Of a stretch of DNA of 64,000 nucleotides, positions 8,168 through 17,209 are shown one piece after another. The number at the start of each line of letters is the position of its first letter. Positions within the stretch are counted from its first letter, which is position 1. Both the position numbers and the translations under genes were made by a program. The notes beneath the pieces were generated by a model. That model made no database searches. It was not told where the DNA came from and saw only the letters and a program-made list of their open reading frames with translations. This DNA is from Pedobacter hiemivivus. GTDB lineage: Bacteria; Bacteroidota; Bacteroidia; Sphingobacteriales; Sphingobacteriaceae. The DNA lies in contig NZ_SJSM01000001.1 in the NCBI RefSeq assembly GCF_004331685.1, positions 182,994 through 246,993 of the forward strand. Reading direction: 5' to 3'.

Positions 8168-9745
8168 TTAAAAATTTTCAAACTGGGTATCAAACGCAGT
8201 TGTAAAGTGCACTTTTTCCAGCGCAGCAATGTCCGTCGCTATTTGCAGTATAGTTCCTGACTGCACCATCTCTATCGCTTTTTCCATCATTTCATACATG
8301 ATCTGATCCTCCTCCAGGTGCTCGATTTTAGAACGTACAAACTCATGTACAGCTGTTACGATTTTTCCAGACTTTAATGGAGCATGGTAATCCATCGCTT
8401 GCGCAGCACAGAAGAGTTCTATACCTAAAATTTTCTCTACATTTTCAATCACCTGTAAGGCTTTTCTTCCACTGATAGAGCCCATACTCACATGATCTTC
8501 CTGCCCTAATGAAGTAGGAATACTATCAGCACTTGCTGGAAAGCATAGTCCTTTATTTTCGCTAGCCAAAGCCGCAGATGTATACTGTAAAATCATGAAA
8601 CCCGAATTCAAACCAGTTTCCTTCATCAACAATTTAGGTACACCATCCGTATTTCCTTCTAAAGAAAGATAGATCCTACGGTCTGAGATATTGCCAATCT
8701 CGGAAGCCGCTAAACAAGCATAATCTAAAGGCATAGCAATAGGCTGTCCGTGGAAATTCCCACCACTGATGGTATTATCTTCACTAAAGATAATCGGGTT
8801 ATCTGTAACCGAATTGATTTCTATTTCTAACGTATCTTTAAGGTGTAACCAGGCATTTCTAGATGCCCCATGCACCTGCGGAATACAACGCAAGGAATAT
8901 GGATCCTGAACTTTTGCACAATCCAAATGTGAACTCACGATCTCCGAATCTGCCAAAAGGTTCCTGATATTGGCAGCCACATGTTGATTCCCCGCATATG
9001 GTCTTAACTTATGTAATCCTTCGTCAAAAGGTTTCACAGATCCCATCAAGCCTTCCAGCATCATGGCAGCAGTAATATCCGCAGTAGCCAACACATTGTG
9101 AAAACGTGCCACCACTTTTACCGCGTGGGCTGCAATAAACTGAGTACCATTAATTAGCGCCAAACCTTCTTTGGCACCTAAAGCTATTGGCTTAAGATGG
9201 TGTTCTTTTAAAAGGTCAGCAGTAGCCATAACTGCCCCTTTATAATGCACTTTTCCTAATCCGATTAAAGGCAGGAAAAGGTGCGATAAAGGTGCCAAAT
9301 CACCTGAAGCGCCCACAGAACCTTGCTTTGGAACTAATGGTATAGCCCCTATTTCCAAATGCCAAATCATACGATCCAATGTAGCTTCCTGAATACCGGA
9401 ATATCCCTTGGCAAGTGCTTGTAATTTTAGCACCAACATCAATCTAGCTATTTCTTCATCAATGGCTTCCCCAACACCTACAGCGTGGCTCTTAAGAATA
9501 TTTTCCTGCAGTTTTTTTGTATCTTCTGCAGAAATCATTTCCGTGCACAATGGACCAAAACCGGTATTAATGCCATAAACTGGCTTATCTGCAACTGCTA
9601 TTTTTTCAACTATAGCACTACTTTCTTTTATCTTCTGACGGGTTTCAGGGTTCAAAACCCCTTTCATTGTTCCTTTACTAATTGCCAATGCTTTACTAAC
9701 TGTAAGGAAGTCTGAACCGTAATTAAAAATCTGATTAACACTCAT
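8168..9745 (-). CDS. hutH: Histidine ammonia-lyase
   Basis: A 525-residue member of the aromatic amino acid ammonia-lyase family, which eliminates ammonia from L-histidine to give trans-urocanate. The electrophilic MIO prosthetic group forms from Ala146-Ser147-Gly148 in GSVGASGDLAPLSH. The catalytic Tyr is in VYGINTGFG (about 57-64), and SVTDNPIIF plus GNFHGQPIAMPLD complete the active site. It is the first gene of the hutH-hutU operon and divergent from a LysR regulator. Its -7 box sits back to back with that of the LysR gene. Confidence 0.96.
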   Translation of the reverse strand: MSVNQIFNYGSDFLTVSKALAISKGTMKGVLNPETRQKIKESSAIVEKIAVADKPVYGINTGFGPLCTEMISAEDTKKLQENILKSHAVGVGEAIDEEIARLMLVLKLQALAKGYSGIQEATLDRMIWHLEIGAIPLVPKQGSVGASGDLAPLSHLFLPLIGLGKVHYKGAVMATADLLKEHHLKPIALGAKEGLALINGTQFIAAHAVKVVARFHNVLATADITAAMMLEGLMGSVKPFDEGLHKLRPYAGNQHVAANIRNLLADSEIVSSHLDCAKVQDPYSLRCIPQVHGASRNAWLHLKDTLEIEINSVTDNPIIFSEDNTISGGNFHGQPIAMPLDYACLAASEIGNISDRRIYLSLEGNTDGVPKLLMKETGLNSGFMILQYTSAALASENKGLCFPASADSIPTSLGQEDHVSMGSISGRKALQVIENVEKILGIELFCAAQAMDYHAPLKSGKIVTAVHEFVRSKIEHLEEDQIMYEMMEKAIEMVQSGTILQIATDIAALEKVHFTTAFDTQFENF

Positions 9746-9762
9746 ATCAAAAATCGTTTACA

Positions 9763-9770
9763 CAAATATA
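9763..9770 (-). promoter_or_regulatory. -7 box of hutH-hutU
   Basis: The - strand reads TATATTTG, a full TAnnTTTG match, 17 bases upstream of the hutH ATG. No clear -33 TTG is visible at the expected distance, which would fit an activator-dependent promoter. Confidence 0.6.
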
Positions 9771-9775
9771 ACCCC

Positions 9776-9783
9776 TATCTTTG
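9776..9783 (+). promoter_or_regulatory. -7 box of the LysR gene with overlapping TATC-TTT-GATA repeat
   Basis: TATCTTTG matches TAnnTTTG, 38 bases before the LysR ATG and five bases from the divergent hutH box. It lies inside the short inverted repeat TATCTTTGATA (9776-9786), a plausible LysR contact site. Confidence 0.55.
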
Positions 9784-9821
9784 ATACTTATAAATACCAA
9801 TTACATCATCAACCAATAACC

Positions 9822-10736
9822 ATGAGTTATCAAATAGAACTACGTCACTTGAAATATTTCCAGATTCTTGCACAGGAATTAAAATTCAGAAAGGCAGCAG
9901 AACTCTTATTTATCTCACAGCCAGGCCTCAGCCGGCAAATCATGCAGATGGAAGAAATATTTAATGTAAGCTTGTTCGACCGCAGCAAAAAAAAGGTGGA
10001 GCTTACTGCTGCTGGATTGTATTTAAAAGAAGAGGTAGACTTTATTTTTAACCATCTGGAAACGATCAGGCGCCAGCTCGACAACATTAGTCAGGGAAAA
10101 GAAACAGAATTACGCATTGGTTTTTTAGGTTCAGCAGCGCAGAAGGTAGTCCCAGAATTGGTGCTCAGGTTAAACAAAGAATACCCCGGAATACAAACTA
10201 TTCTGGATGAAATGCCCAACAGGCTACAAGTAGAAATGCTCGAAAAGGATAAGCTTGACCTCGCATTTGTCCGCCTACACCGTTTACCAGAAGGAATTTC
10301 CCGACACCTTATCCATCAGGATACCTTCGCTATGGTATTACCTATGGACCATCCCATAAACGAAGCAAATTTTAACAGTGTACGAGATTTTAGTCAGGAA
10401 CAATTTATCTTCTTTTCAAGCGAAGACAGTCCATTTTACCATGAACTGATAACCAGCATTTGCGAGGACGCCGGATTTCGCCCCAAAGTGTTCCATAAAT
10501 CAGTAAATGCACTCACTATATTTAAGCTGGTTGAGGAAGGTCTCGGAGTAGCAATTGTACCCACATCCTTACAATATGGGTACAGTTTAAATGTTAAGTT
10601 TATTGAGCTGAAAAATATTCCACAGCGAACGGAGTTATATGTCGCCTGGAAGGAATCGAACAGAAATCCTGCACTAAAAAATGTAGTAGAAATCGTACTT
10701 AAAGGAAAAGAGGATGAAGCACTCAAGACTCTTTAA
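9822..10736 (+). CDS. LysR-family transcriptional regulator, probable hut regulator
   Basis: A 304-residue LysR protein. Residues about 5-65 are the winged helix-turn-helix (LRHLKYFQILAQELKFRKAAELLFISQPGLSRQIMQME), followed by the long linker helix and a two-lobed effector domain from ETELRIGFLGSAA on. It is divergent from hutH with overlapping promoters. LysR proteins typically control the divergent gene and themselves from such a shared region, with a pathway intermediate as effector. Urocanate is the obvious candidate ligand, though this is inference. Its last 14 bases overlap the end of the convergent histidine-kinase gene. Confidence 0.9.
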   Translation: MSYQIELRHLKYFQILAQELKFRKAAELLFISQPGLSRQIMQMEEIFNVSLFDRSKKKVELTAAGLYLKEEVDFIFNHLETIRRQLDNISQGKETELRIGFLGSAAQKVVPELVLRLNKEYPGIQTILDEMPNRLQVEMLEKDKLDLAFVRLHRLPEGISRHLIHQDTFAMVLPMDHPINEANFNSVRDFSQEQFIFFSSEDSPFYHELITSICEDAGFRPKVFHKSVNALTIFKLVEEGLGVAIVPTSLQYGYSLNVKFIELKNIPQRTELYVAWKESNRNPALKNVVEIVLKGKEDEALKTL

Positions 10737-13700
10737 GCAGCTCAGGAATGGTAAAATAGAATGTAGTTCCTACTCCCTCTTCACTTTCTACCCATAAAGC
10801 TCCACCATGTTTTAACACAAAATCATTGCAAAGACTTAAACCCAAGCCCGTTCCCTTTTCGCCCGAAGTACCGAAAGTGGTATAGCTTGAATTCTTGTTG
10901 AACAGCTCATTGATCTTATGTGTTGGAATTCCGAGTCCGTTGTCCTTAATAGAAAAGAGGACACCATTATCATTCCCTACTGCTTTAAGTCCAATACTTC
11001 CTCCGGCGCCTGTAAATTTAACTGCATTAGAAAGCAAGTTCCTAATAATTGTTTCCAACATTCCAATATCCGCATGAAGCAAAATATCTCCCTTGAAACA
11101 AGGGACGATGTTAATGTTTTTCTTAATAGCCATGGGAGAAACCGTCTGAATACACTTATCGATAAGGCCTGCAAGGTCTTCAATCTCCACAGGATTAAAG
11201 CTAACCGCATTGAACTGAGATTTTGCCCAGGTAAGCAAATCTTCGAGCAATATATTAGCATTAGACAACTCGGTTTTCATCATCGAAAGATATAAATGTA
11301 CTTCATCTGCCGAACTCGATTCAAAATCATTGAGCGTCAAATCCAGCAATTGCAAACTTCCTGATATTGGATTTCGCAAATCGTGCCCAATAATCGAGAA
11401 GAGTTTATTCTTTTGCTCATTTGAAGCGGTAAGCTCGGTATTTAAAGCTTGTAATGCATTTTCCTGAAACTTCCTCCTGGTCACATCTCTCATGCTACCT
11501 TCAGTACCTGTAATCACACCATTTTCTACATTCAGTTTTGCGTTAACCGAAGCGTAGCGGAGCTCCTCATCTTTGGTTTTAAGCCTGACTTCAAAATCAA
11601 TGACAGCACCGTTAATGCGCAGCTGTTCTATAATCCGTTCGCGATCCTGTAGATAGTAGTAAAAATCCCCTACAGGTTTTCCAATGATCTCTGTACGGAG
11701 ATAACCTGAATGATGGGAAATGGAAGGACTGATTTCAGTAACAATACCTTCCTGATTCGTTTGATAAAATACATCCTGCACATTTTCAAAAATCGTACGG
11801 TACTTCTTTTCGCTCAGCACCAGATCGTTTTCGATTTCTTTTCTTTTGGTAATGTCTTCAATCTGCGATACGTAATGGAGTGCTTTTCCTGCGCTGTCAT
11901 AAAGCATCGTAGCTGCGATGATTACCCAAATGGCACTACCATCTTTATGTAGATATCTCTTTTCGTATTTCACTTCTTCAATCTTACCCAGAGCCAAATC
12001 TTCTAATATGGTTTGACTCCCCTTAAGATCATCAGGATGAGTCAGATCCTGAATACTAAGCGCCTTCATTTCATGCTCCGTGTAGCCAAGCATCTGACAT
12101 AAACTTCTATTTACTCTTTCCCATTTCCCTTGGGGACTAATCAGCGCCATCCCAACGAGCGAGTGTTCAAAAGCCTGCTTAAACTGAGCTTCACTTTGAT
12201 AAAGTTCCTCCTCAAGCTTAATCCGTTTAGTCACATTAAATGCTACCGCGCCAACCATTCCTCCTTCTCCGTCTTTGAAAGGAAATTTATAGGTTTTATA
12301 ATACTGGGGATGCCCGTTTCGATCTCTTACGGTTTGGTGAAATTCCTTGTTTTCCCCAGATTTGAGCACATCTTTATTATTTAATTGTGCACTCTTAGCG
12401 ATCTCCTCACCGAAAATCTCTTCGAGCGGCTTTCCTATTATTTCCGGGCTCAAATGGAGTGTATCAAAAAAACACTTATTGGCATATCTTAAAAAATTAT
12501 CATCATCAGCAATCCAGCATAGCCCTGGCAATTCATCCATAAATGCATAAAACCGCTTTTCATTCATCGTAAAAGCGCCATGTTCTGTGTTTTTCGTAAT
12601 ATCAGAGATCGCGTGATCCAATTCTAATGCTGACTTTGATAGATATTCATGTAAAAGACTCTGGTCTTCAATAGAACTATGGTCCTTCAGTAATTCAACC
12701 AGCGCCATGATCTGTGTTAGCGGCCCTCTCACTTTATGCGAATGCATCCAGGCAATATCGACTAGCTTTTTATTTTGATCCTCAATCTCCTTTACATAGT
12801 TTCTGTTTTCGGTAATGTCTCTTTGGATGGATACCCAGTGTGTGATGGTTCCGGTATTGTCAGTCACAGGACAGATATTAATGCTTACATCGTAAGGTTT
12901 CCCATTTTTGGTATAATTAATCAATTCAACATTACATGAAAGTCCGTTTTTTATAGCGATATCAATTTTTCTTAAACCTTGTTGAGCATGGTTGTAACCA
13001 TGAAAAACATCAGGGGCTTTTCCAATTAATTCTTCCCGACTAAAACCAGACATATTCAGCAATGCGTCATTAACGTAAATAATAACAGCACCTGATTCAG
13101 CAGTATCAGTAATCACAACCCCATCAGTAGTATTGATCACCACAGATTCCAATAGCTTAGACCAATGTTCCTCCTCTACAACCTTAGTGACATCCTGCAT
13201 TGCACCGATCATCCGGTAAGCGCATCCCTTATCATCTAAACCGATATAACCTTTATCTAAAATATGCTTATAATTACCGTCCCCACATAAAAAACGATAC
13301 TGAGCTTCCCATCTTTTTAGTCCTTCCTCCAAGTGTCTGTCAAACTTTATAACGACCCTTTCTCGATCTTCAGGATGAATATTATTTTTCCACCAGTCTA
13401 TATTTGTAATGGAACCTATCCCCCTGTACTTGAGAATCTCCTCTATTCCCTTGTTCCAGCTTAACTGACCTGTCCTAATCGTATAATCCCAAATTACGTC
13501 ACTTGTTGCCTGAGAAACAATATTATACCTTTCCATGCTCTCCATGACCTCTTTCTGATCAGCTAAACGCCTGGTAATATCATGTACCAAAACAACTCTG
13601 GCTTGTTTATCATCAAGTTCAATCTGACTACTTTCGACTTCCACATAAATTAACTCGCCGTTTTTTTTTACATGTCTGAAAGTATTTTTATAGGATTCTC

Positions 13701-13920
13701 CTGTTTTAGCATTTTCCCTCACAATATTTTTAGCGATCTCTAAATCTTCCGCTGGAACTATCCCAGCTATCGTCATTGTTAAAAACTCCTCTTTCGAAAA
13801 TCCGTACAGTACTGTGGCGGCAATATTCACATCCAGAAAGTAGTATGTATTTACGTCATAAACCCACATAGGCAATGGGGACTGCTCAAATAAGTTATAG
13901 TAGCTTGCTTTTCTTTTCAT
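10723..13920 (-). CDS. Six-PAS sensor histidine kinase with an internal DHp-like segment
   Basis: A 1065-residue soluble-looking sensor kinase with no signal peptide or membrane helix. PAS domains lie at about 1-118, 128-247, 255-373, 455-568, 575-693 and 700-815, several followed by the PAC motif (DITRR, RDIT, EDITKRK). The catalytic core is HisKA with His846 in IIGHDLRNP, then HATPase with the N box RNLLSNAVKF (about 960-969), G1 DNGLGIP and G2 GEKGTGLGLSL. Residues about 385-445 hold a second DHp-like helix (IAWMHSHKVRGPLTQI, His395) with no ATPase behind it. No receiver domain or response regulator adjoins it, so the partner is unknown. The signal is probably redox or a small ligand sensed in the cytoplasm. 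Confidence 0.9.
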   Translation of the reverse strand: MKRKASYYNLFEQSPLPMWVYDVNTYYFLDVNIAATVLYGFSKEEFLTMTIAGIVPAEDLEIAKNIVRENAKTGESYKNTFRHVKKNGELIYVEVESSQIELDDKQARVVLVHDITRRLADQKEVMESMERYNIVSQATSDVIWDYTIRTGQLSWNKGIEEILKYRGIGSITNIDWWKNNIHPEDRERVVIKFDRHLEEGLKRWEAQYRFLCGDGNYKHILDKGYIGLDDKGCAYRMIGAMQDVTKVVEEEHWSKLLESVVINTTDGVVITDTAESGAVIIYVNDALLNMSGFSREELIGKAPDVFHGYNHAQQGLRKIDIAIKNGLSCNVELINYTKNGKPYDVSINICPVTDNTGTITHWVSIQRDITENRNYVKEIEDQNKKLVDIAWMHSHKVRGPLTQIMALVELLKDHSSIEDQSLLHEYLSKSALELDHAISDITKNTEHGAFTMNEKRFYAFMDELPGLCWIADDDNFLRYANKCFFDTLHLSPEIIGKPLEEIFGEEIAKSAQLNNKDVLKSGENKEFHQTVRDRNGHPQYYKTYKFPFKDGEGGMVGAVAFNVTKRIKLEEELYQSEAQFKQAFEHSLVGMALISPQGKWERVNRSLCQMLGYTEHEMKALSIQDLTHPDDLKGSQTILEDLALGKIEEVKYEKRYLHKDGSAIWVIIAATMLYDSAGKALHYVSQIEDITKRKEIENDLVLSEKKYRTIFENVQDVFYQTNQEGIVTEISPSISHHSGYLRTEIIGKPVGDFYYYLQDRERIIEQLRINGAVIDFEVRLKTKDEELRYASVNAKLNVENGVITGTEGSMRDVTRRKFQENALQALNTELTASNEQKNKLFSIIGHDLRNPISGSLQLLDLTLNDFESSSADEVHLYLSMMKTELSNANILLEDLLTWAKSQFNAVSFNPVEIEDLAGLIDKCIQTVSPMAIKKNINIVPCFKGDILLHADIGMLETIIRNLLSNAVKFTGAGGSIGLKAVGNDNGVLFSIKDNGLGIPTHKINELFNKNSSYTTFGTSGEKGTGLGLSLCNDFVLKHGGALWVESEEGVGTTFYFTIPELLKES

Positions 13921-14079
13921 TTTAGTCCTTTACCTTTCGCATATTACTAAACGGAATGTAGTATTATTTGAACTAAAACACCTCAAAAATCATATTGATT
14001 TAATTAAATTCAATTTACCGGCATTGTAAAACACTTGTTCAAAGAAAGTTACGCCATTGAACATTTTTATATTTTTTCC

Positions 14080-14124
14080 AAAAAATAGCATTTACTGCAG
14101 TTATTTAGCGCAGTAAATGCTATT
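14080..14124 (-). terminator. Terminator of the ECF41-CMD operon
   Basis: AATAGCATTTACTGC (14084-14098) and its exact reverse complement (14110-14124) form a 15-bp stem with an 11-base loop. On the - strand the stem is followed by a T tract (14080-14085), just past the stop of the CMD gene. Confidence 0.88.
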
Positions 14125-14138
14125 ATATCTGGCAAGAA

Positions 14139-14591
14139 TTACTGTTTAACCTGATAATTCCCGGCAACAGCCCCGGTTGATTTCACTATACGATTCCATG
14201 AATTAATCTGCGCAATAGCTAGCGTAAGATTGGCAATTTCCTGTTTGCTAAAATGTCTTAAAAGTACTTCATGAATTTCATCGGCCTCAACATCAGCTTT
14301 CATATAAGTTAGCAACTCTGCAAATTCAAGTACGGCACGTTCTTTTGGCGTATAGTAAGGTGCCTCCCTCCATGCAGAGACAGAGATAAGCCTTTGAAAA
14401 CTTTCCCCTGCATGTAAAGCTTCTTTAGAATGCATATCTAAACAATAAGCGCAACCGTTGATTTGTGAAACTCTTAACCTCATGAGCTCCAACAAACGAT
14501 GGTCCAAACCTGACTTCTCAAGATAAGCCTCTACATGATGCATTGCTCCCATTAATCCTTGTGGCAGTTCATTATTTTTAATTCGTTCCAT
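14139..14591 (-). CDS. Carboxymuconolactone decarboxylase/AhpD-family protein (ECF41 partner)
   Basis: A 150-residue all-helical protein of the CMD/AhpD fold. The AhpD redox signature is intact: Cys47, Cys50 and His54 in GCAYCLDMHSKEA. The region from PYYTPKERAVLEFAEL to EIANLTLAIAQINSWNRI completes the fold. Members with CxxC-H act as peroxidase-linked thiol reductants or related oxidoreductases. It lies 66 bases downstream of an ECF41-type sigma factor on the same strand. CMD, oxidoreductase or epimerase genes are the known usual targets of ECF41 factors, so it is probably transcribed under that sigma factor. A terminator follows at once. Confidence 0.88.
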   Translation of the reverse strand: MERIKNNELPQGLMGAMHHVEAYLEKSGLDHRLLELMRLRVSQINGCAYCLDMHSKEALHAGESFQRLISVSAWREAPYYTPKERAVLEFAELLTYMKADVEADEIHEVLLRHFSKQEIANLTLAIAQINSWNRIVKSTGAVAGNYQVKQ

Positions 14592-14657
14592 TGTACCATA
14601 TTTTTAAAATCAACAACAAGACAAAAAATAGTAATACAATGTGACAGATGTATAGAA

Positions 14658-15500
14658 TTAATTTAAGTTTTTTAATTTATCGGGATTTCTGATGATATAA
14701 GCACTAATGACCTGACCATCCTTGATTGTAAAAATCATACATTTTGCAAGTACGCCATTCAGGTAATAAAACAATGCTGGCTGCTGATTAACTAGTCCAT
14801 GACGTACAACTGCATCCTCATAAAACTTAGTATAAAGACCTTGCAGCAATGCGGCCACAGATTTTTTACCATGTACAGGATTGATAGCGGCACGAGCCTT
14901 ACCACCTCCATCAGAAATAGACACAATATCTTCATTCAGCATAGCCTCTAACCTGTTCATATCACCAGCGTGAAGGACATTAATATAATTAGTTAAAAAA
15001 GACTCAGGCACATTACCACCAGTCAGCTCCTTTGGATCTCCAATGCTTTTCTTTGCCCTGGTTAACAATTGTCTGGAAAGATCCGGCTTAATATCCAATA
15101 CCGCGGCAATTTCAGCATGATCGTAATCAAATGCTTCTTTTAAAATATAGACAGCTCTTTGTCTGGGATTTAACTTCTCTAAAAGCACCATCAACGAATA
15201 CGACAGCAACTCTTTACGATTGATACCGGCATCTGCACTTTCAGTAGCCATTGGTTCAGGAAGCCACTCTCCCGGGTAATTCAACACCTGTTTTTTTAAC
15301 TTCTTCTTTTGATTGATCGCACAATTAATCGCCATTCTGATCAGATATGATTTAGCATCTTCAATATGGCTTTGCTCCAAATCCAAAAACTTCAGTAATA
15401 CATCTTGTACAACATCCTCCGCATCCTCTACTGAACCACAAATGTTGTATGCATAGTTTTTTAGTGTTGGTCTTAAACGCGTAATCAATTCTGTGTTCAT
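14658..15500 (-). CDS. ECF41-type sigma factor (SigJ-like) with SnoaL-like C-terminal domain
   Basis: A 280-residue extracytoplasmic-function sigma factor. Region 2 (about 8-70) includes GSVEDAEDVVQDVLLKFL. Region 4 (about 100-155) includes LNPRQRAVYILKEAFDYDHAEIAAVL. The C-terminal extension (about 165-280) is a SnoaL-like domain that takes the place of an anti-sigma factor. Both ECF41 hallmarks are visible: DGGGK (197-201) and NPDKL near the end. In studied ECF41 proteins the extension contacts the core and tunes activity up or down. The downstream CMD gene is its expected target. No separate anti-sigma gene is present. Confidence 0.92.
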   Translation of the reverse strand: MNTELITRLRPTLKNYAYNICGSVEDAEDVVQDVLLKFLDLEQSHIEDAKSYLIRMAINCAINQKKKLKKQVLNYPGEWLPEPMATESADAGINRKELLSYSLMVLLEKLNPRQRAVYILKEAFDYDHAEIAAVLDIKPDLSRQLLTRAKKSIGDPKELTGGNVPESFLTNYINVLHAGDMNRLEAMLNEDIVSISDGGGKARAAINPVHGKKSVAALLQGLYTKFYEDAVVRHGLVNQQPALFYYLNGVLAKCMIFTIKDGQVISAYIIRNPDKLKNLN

Positions 15501-15571
15501 CTTAATTTTGGATAATCGTTCCTTTCAGGTCATCGTTAGGGCGTCTAAATTAATAATAAAATCGACATGCC

Positions 15572-15596
15572 TTAGTTCCAAACAAATTGGTTCTAA
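15572..15596. promoter_or_regulatory. Imperfect operator-like inverted repeat before the LLM monooxygenase
   Basis: TTAGTTCCAA (15572-15581) and TTGGTTCTAA (15587-15596) pair at 8 of 10 positions across a five-base spacer, 10 bases upstream of the -7 box. This placement suits a repressor site. No regulator gene adjoins it apart from the divergent sigma factor. Confidence 0.45.
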
Positions 15597-15605
15597 TTTT
15601 CTTTA

Positions 15606-15613
15606 TACTTTTG
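15606..15613 (+). promoter_or_regulatory. -7 box of the LLM monooxygenase gene
   Basis: TACTTTTG matches TAnnTTTG and ends 15 bases before the ATG at 15629. A TTG at 15587-15589 is 16 bases upstream, slightly short of the usual spacing. Confidence 0.55.
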
Positions 15614-15628
15614 CAGCAAAGTAATCAT

Positions 15629-16657
15629 ATGGAATTAGGAATTAGCACTTTCGGAGAGTTACAACCAGACGGTACAGCAGGAAAGGCGATAAATGCTCAA
15701 AAAAGGGTACAGGAATTATTAGAGGAAGTAAAACTGGCGGATGAAGTTGGACTCGATGTATTTGCTTTTGGTGAACACCATCGCCCTGATTTTGTCATAT
15801 CAGCTCCAGAAATTATGATGGCCGCAGCGGCGGCAATTACAAAAAATATTAAATTATCTAGTTCTGTAACTGTATTAAGCTCTGCCGACCCGGTTCGCAC
15901 CTTTCAAAACTTTGCCACTGTCGACCTCATTTCTAACGGACGCGCGGAAATTATTGCCGGTCGTGGTTCTTTTATAGAGTCCTATCCCTTATTTGGTTAT
16001 AACCTACATGACTACGATGAGCTTTTTGCAGAGAAGCTAGGCTTATTCATGCAGATCAATGCAGAAGAAATGGTGACATGGAAAGGCAAACACCGGGCAT
16101 CCATTGTAAACAGAGGAGTTTATCCTCGTCCTGCACAACAAGCTCTTCCAATTTGGATCGGTGTTGGTGGTACACCGGCGTCTGCGCAACGTGCAGGAAA
16201 ACTCAATCTGCCAATGGCCATTGCCATATTAGGCAGTCCGCCAGAGCAATTTGTTCCTTTCGTTGAACTTTACCGCAAATCCGCTACTGATGCCGGACAT
16301 GATGCCAGCAAGCTTCAATTAGCCATCAGCTCTCAGTTTTACGTTGCCGAAGATTCGCAAAAAGCAGCAGATGAGTTTTATCCTTCTTATGAAAGGTTAA
16401 TGAACCGCGTAGGAAAAGACAGGGGTTGGTCGCCCATGACTAGACAGCAATATGAATATCTGCGCAGTGATGGTCCTTTAGTTGTAGGAGATCCACAACA
16501 GGCTATAGATAAAATCATGCATCAATATGAACTGTTCCATAATACAAGATTCCTTGCTCAATTGGTAACCGGAGCCATATCGCATAAACAAATTCTAAAA
16601 ACAATTGAACTGTTTGGTACCAAGATTGCACCTGTTATAAGAAAAGAAATCGGTTAA
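15629..16657 (+). CDS. LLM-class flavin-dependent oxidoreductase (luciferase-like)
   Basis: About 342 residues from the ATG at 15629. An upstream TTG in frame at 15587 lies inside the promoter and is rejected. The protein is a bacterial-luciferase-like TIM barrel: MELGISTFGE, EVGLDVFAFGEHHRPDF, then LSSSVTVLSSADPVRTFQNFATVDLISNGRAEIIAGRGSF as a split flavin-binding core, and PIWIGVGGTPASAQRAG. Such enzymes use FMNH2 from a separate reductase to oxygenate small organic substrates, or use F420 in other phyla. The substrate is unknown. It diverges from the ECF41 sigma gene and converges on the TlpA-like gene with four bases between. Confidence 0.88.
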   Translation: MELGISTFGELQPDGTAGKAINAQKRVQELLEEVKLADEVGLDVFAFGEHHRPDFVISAPEIMMAAAAAITKNIKLSSSVTVLSSADPVRTFQNFATVDLISNGRAEIIAGRGSFIESYPLFGYNLHDYDELFAEKLGLFMQINAEEMVTWKGKHRASIVNRGVYPRPAQQALPIWIGVGGTPASAQRAGKLNLPMAIAILGSPPEQFVPFVELYRKSATDAGHDASKLQLAISSQFYVAEDSQKAADEFYPSYERLMNRVGKDRGWSPMTRQQYEYLRSDGPLVVGDPQQAIDKIMHQYELFHNTRFLAQLVTGAISHKQILKTIELFGTKIAPVIRKEIG

Positions 16658-16661
16658 AAAC

Positions 16662-17189
16662 TTACTTAACGGCCACCTGTTTTTTTAGGTTCGCATCTAT
16701 CAAAGCAACCATTTCAGCAAATTCTTTCTCTGAAAAACCTATCGACTGATAAATGATCTTACCATCTTGGTCTACGATAATGTTTCGAGGGATAGACTGT
16801 GTTGCAAATTTGCTAAAAATACTACGATCAACATCCGGAAGTATAGGAAAAGTAAATCCTTTGGCCTTTTTAAAGGGCTCCAGTTTATCCCAGCCTTCTT
16901 CACGTCCAAAAACAAAAAACGCAAAGCCTGTATGATCACTATATTTATCCCAAATCTGTTTTTGAACCAATGGCAATTCGGCATTACAAGGTGGGCACCA
17001 GGTAGCAAAAAGATTAATGAGAATGAGTTTGCCCTTATAATCGTTGATGCTAACTGTTTTTCCTCTTTCTATTTCAAAGGAAAATTGCGGAACACTTTCT
17101 CCAACTTTCGTTAAGGTACCTTTGTCTTCCTGTGCCATGCTAGCAAAAGGCAGCAAAAACAATAAAACAACTAAGCGGTTCATTTTCAT
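16662..17189 (-). CDS. TlpA/ResA-like periplasmic thioredoxin
   Basis: A 175-residue exported thioredoxin-fold protein. Residues 1-19 are a signal peptide (cut near SMA|Q). The AhpC/TSA-Redoxin fold carries the redox pair Cys65-Pro-Pro-Cys68 in LFATWCPPCNAELP, the WCPPC active site of TlpA/ResA proteins. It should reduce disulfides in exported proteins or apocytochromes in the periplasm. RNIIVDQDGKIIYQ contains the usual strand near the C-terminal half, and the cis-Pro precedes it in SIPR. It follows a hypothetical gene by 20 bases on the same strand, so they are probably co-transcribed. Confidence 0.9.
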   Translation of the reverse strand: MKMNRLVVLLFLLPFASMAQEDKGTLTKVGESVPQFSFEIERGKTVSINDYKGKLILINLFATWCPPCNAELPLVQKQIWDKYSDHTGFAFFVFGREEGWDKLEPFKKAKGFTFPILPDVDRSIFSKFATQSIPRNIIVDQDGKIIYQSIGFSEKEFAEMVALIDANLKKQVAVK

Positions 17190-17209
17190 ATCTTTTTATT
17201 TAATGCAAT

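Noticed and set aside
10918..11295. 125-codon + strand frame opposite the histidine kinase core
   Set aside because: It mirrors the conserved HATPase region and has no protein family signature of its own.
15587..15628. Upstream TTG extension of the LLM monooxygenase
   Set aside because: It would place the -7 box and half of the inverted repeat inside the coding sequence, and the family starts at MELG.
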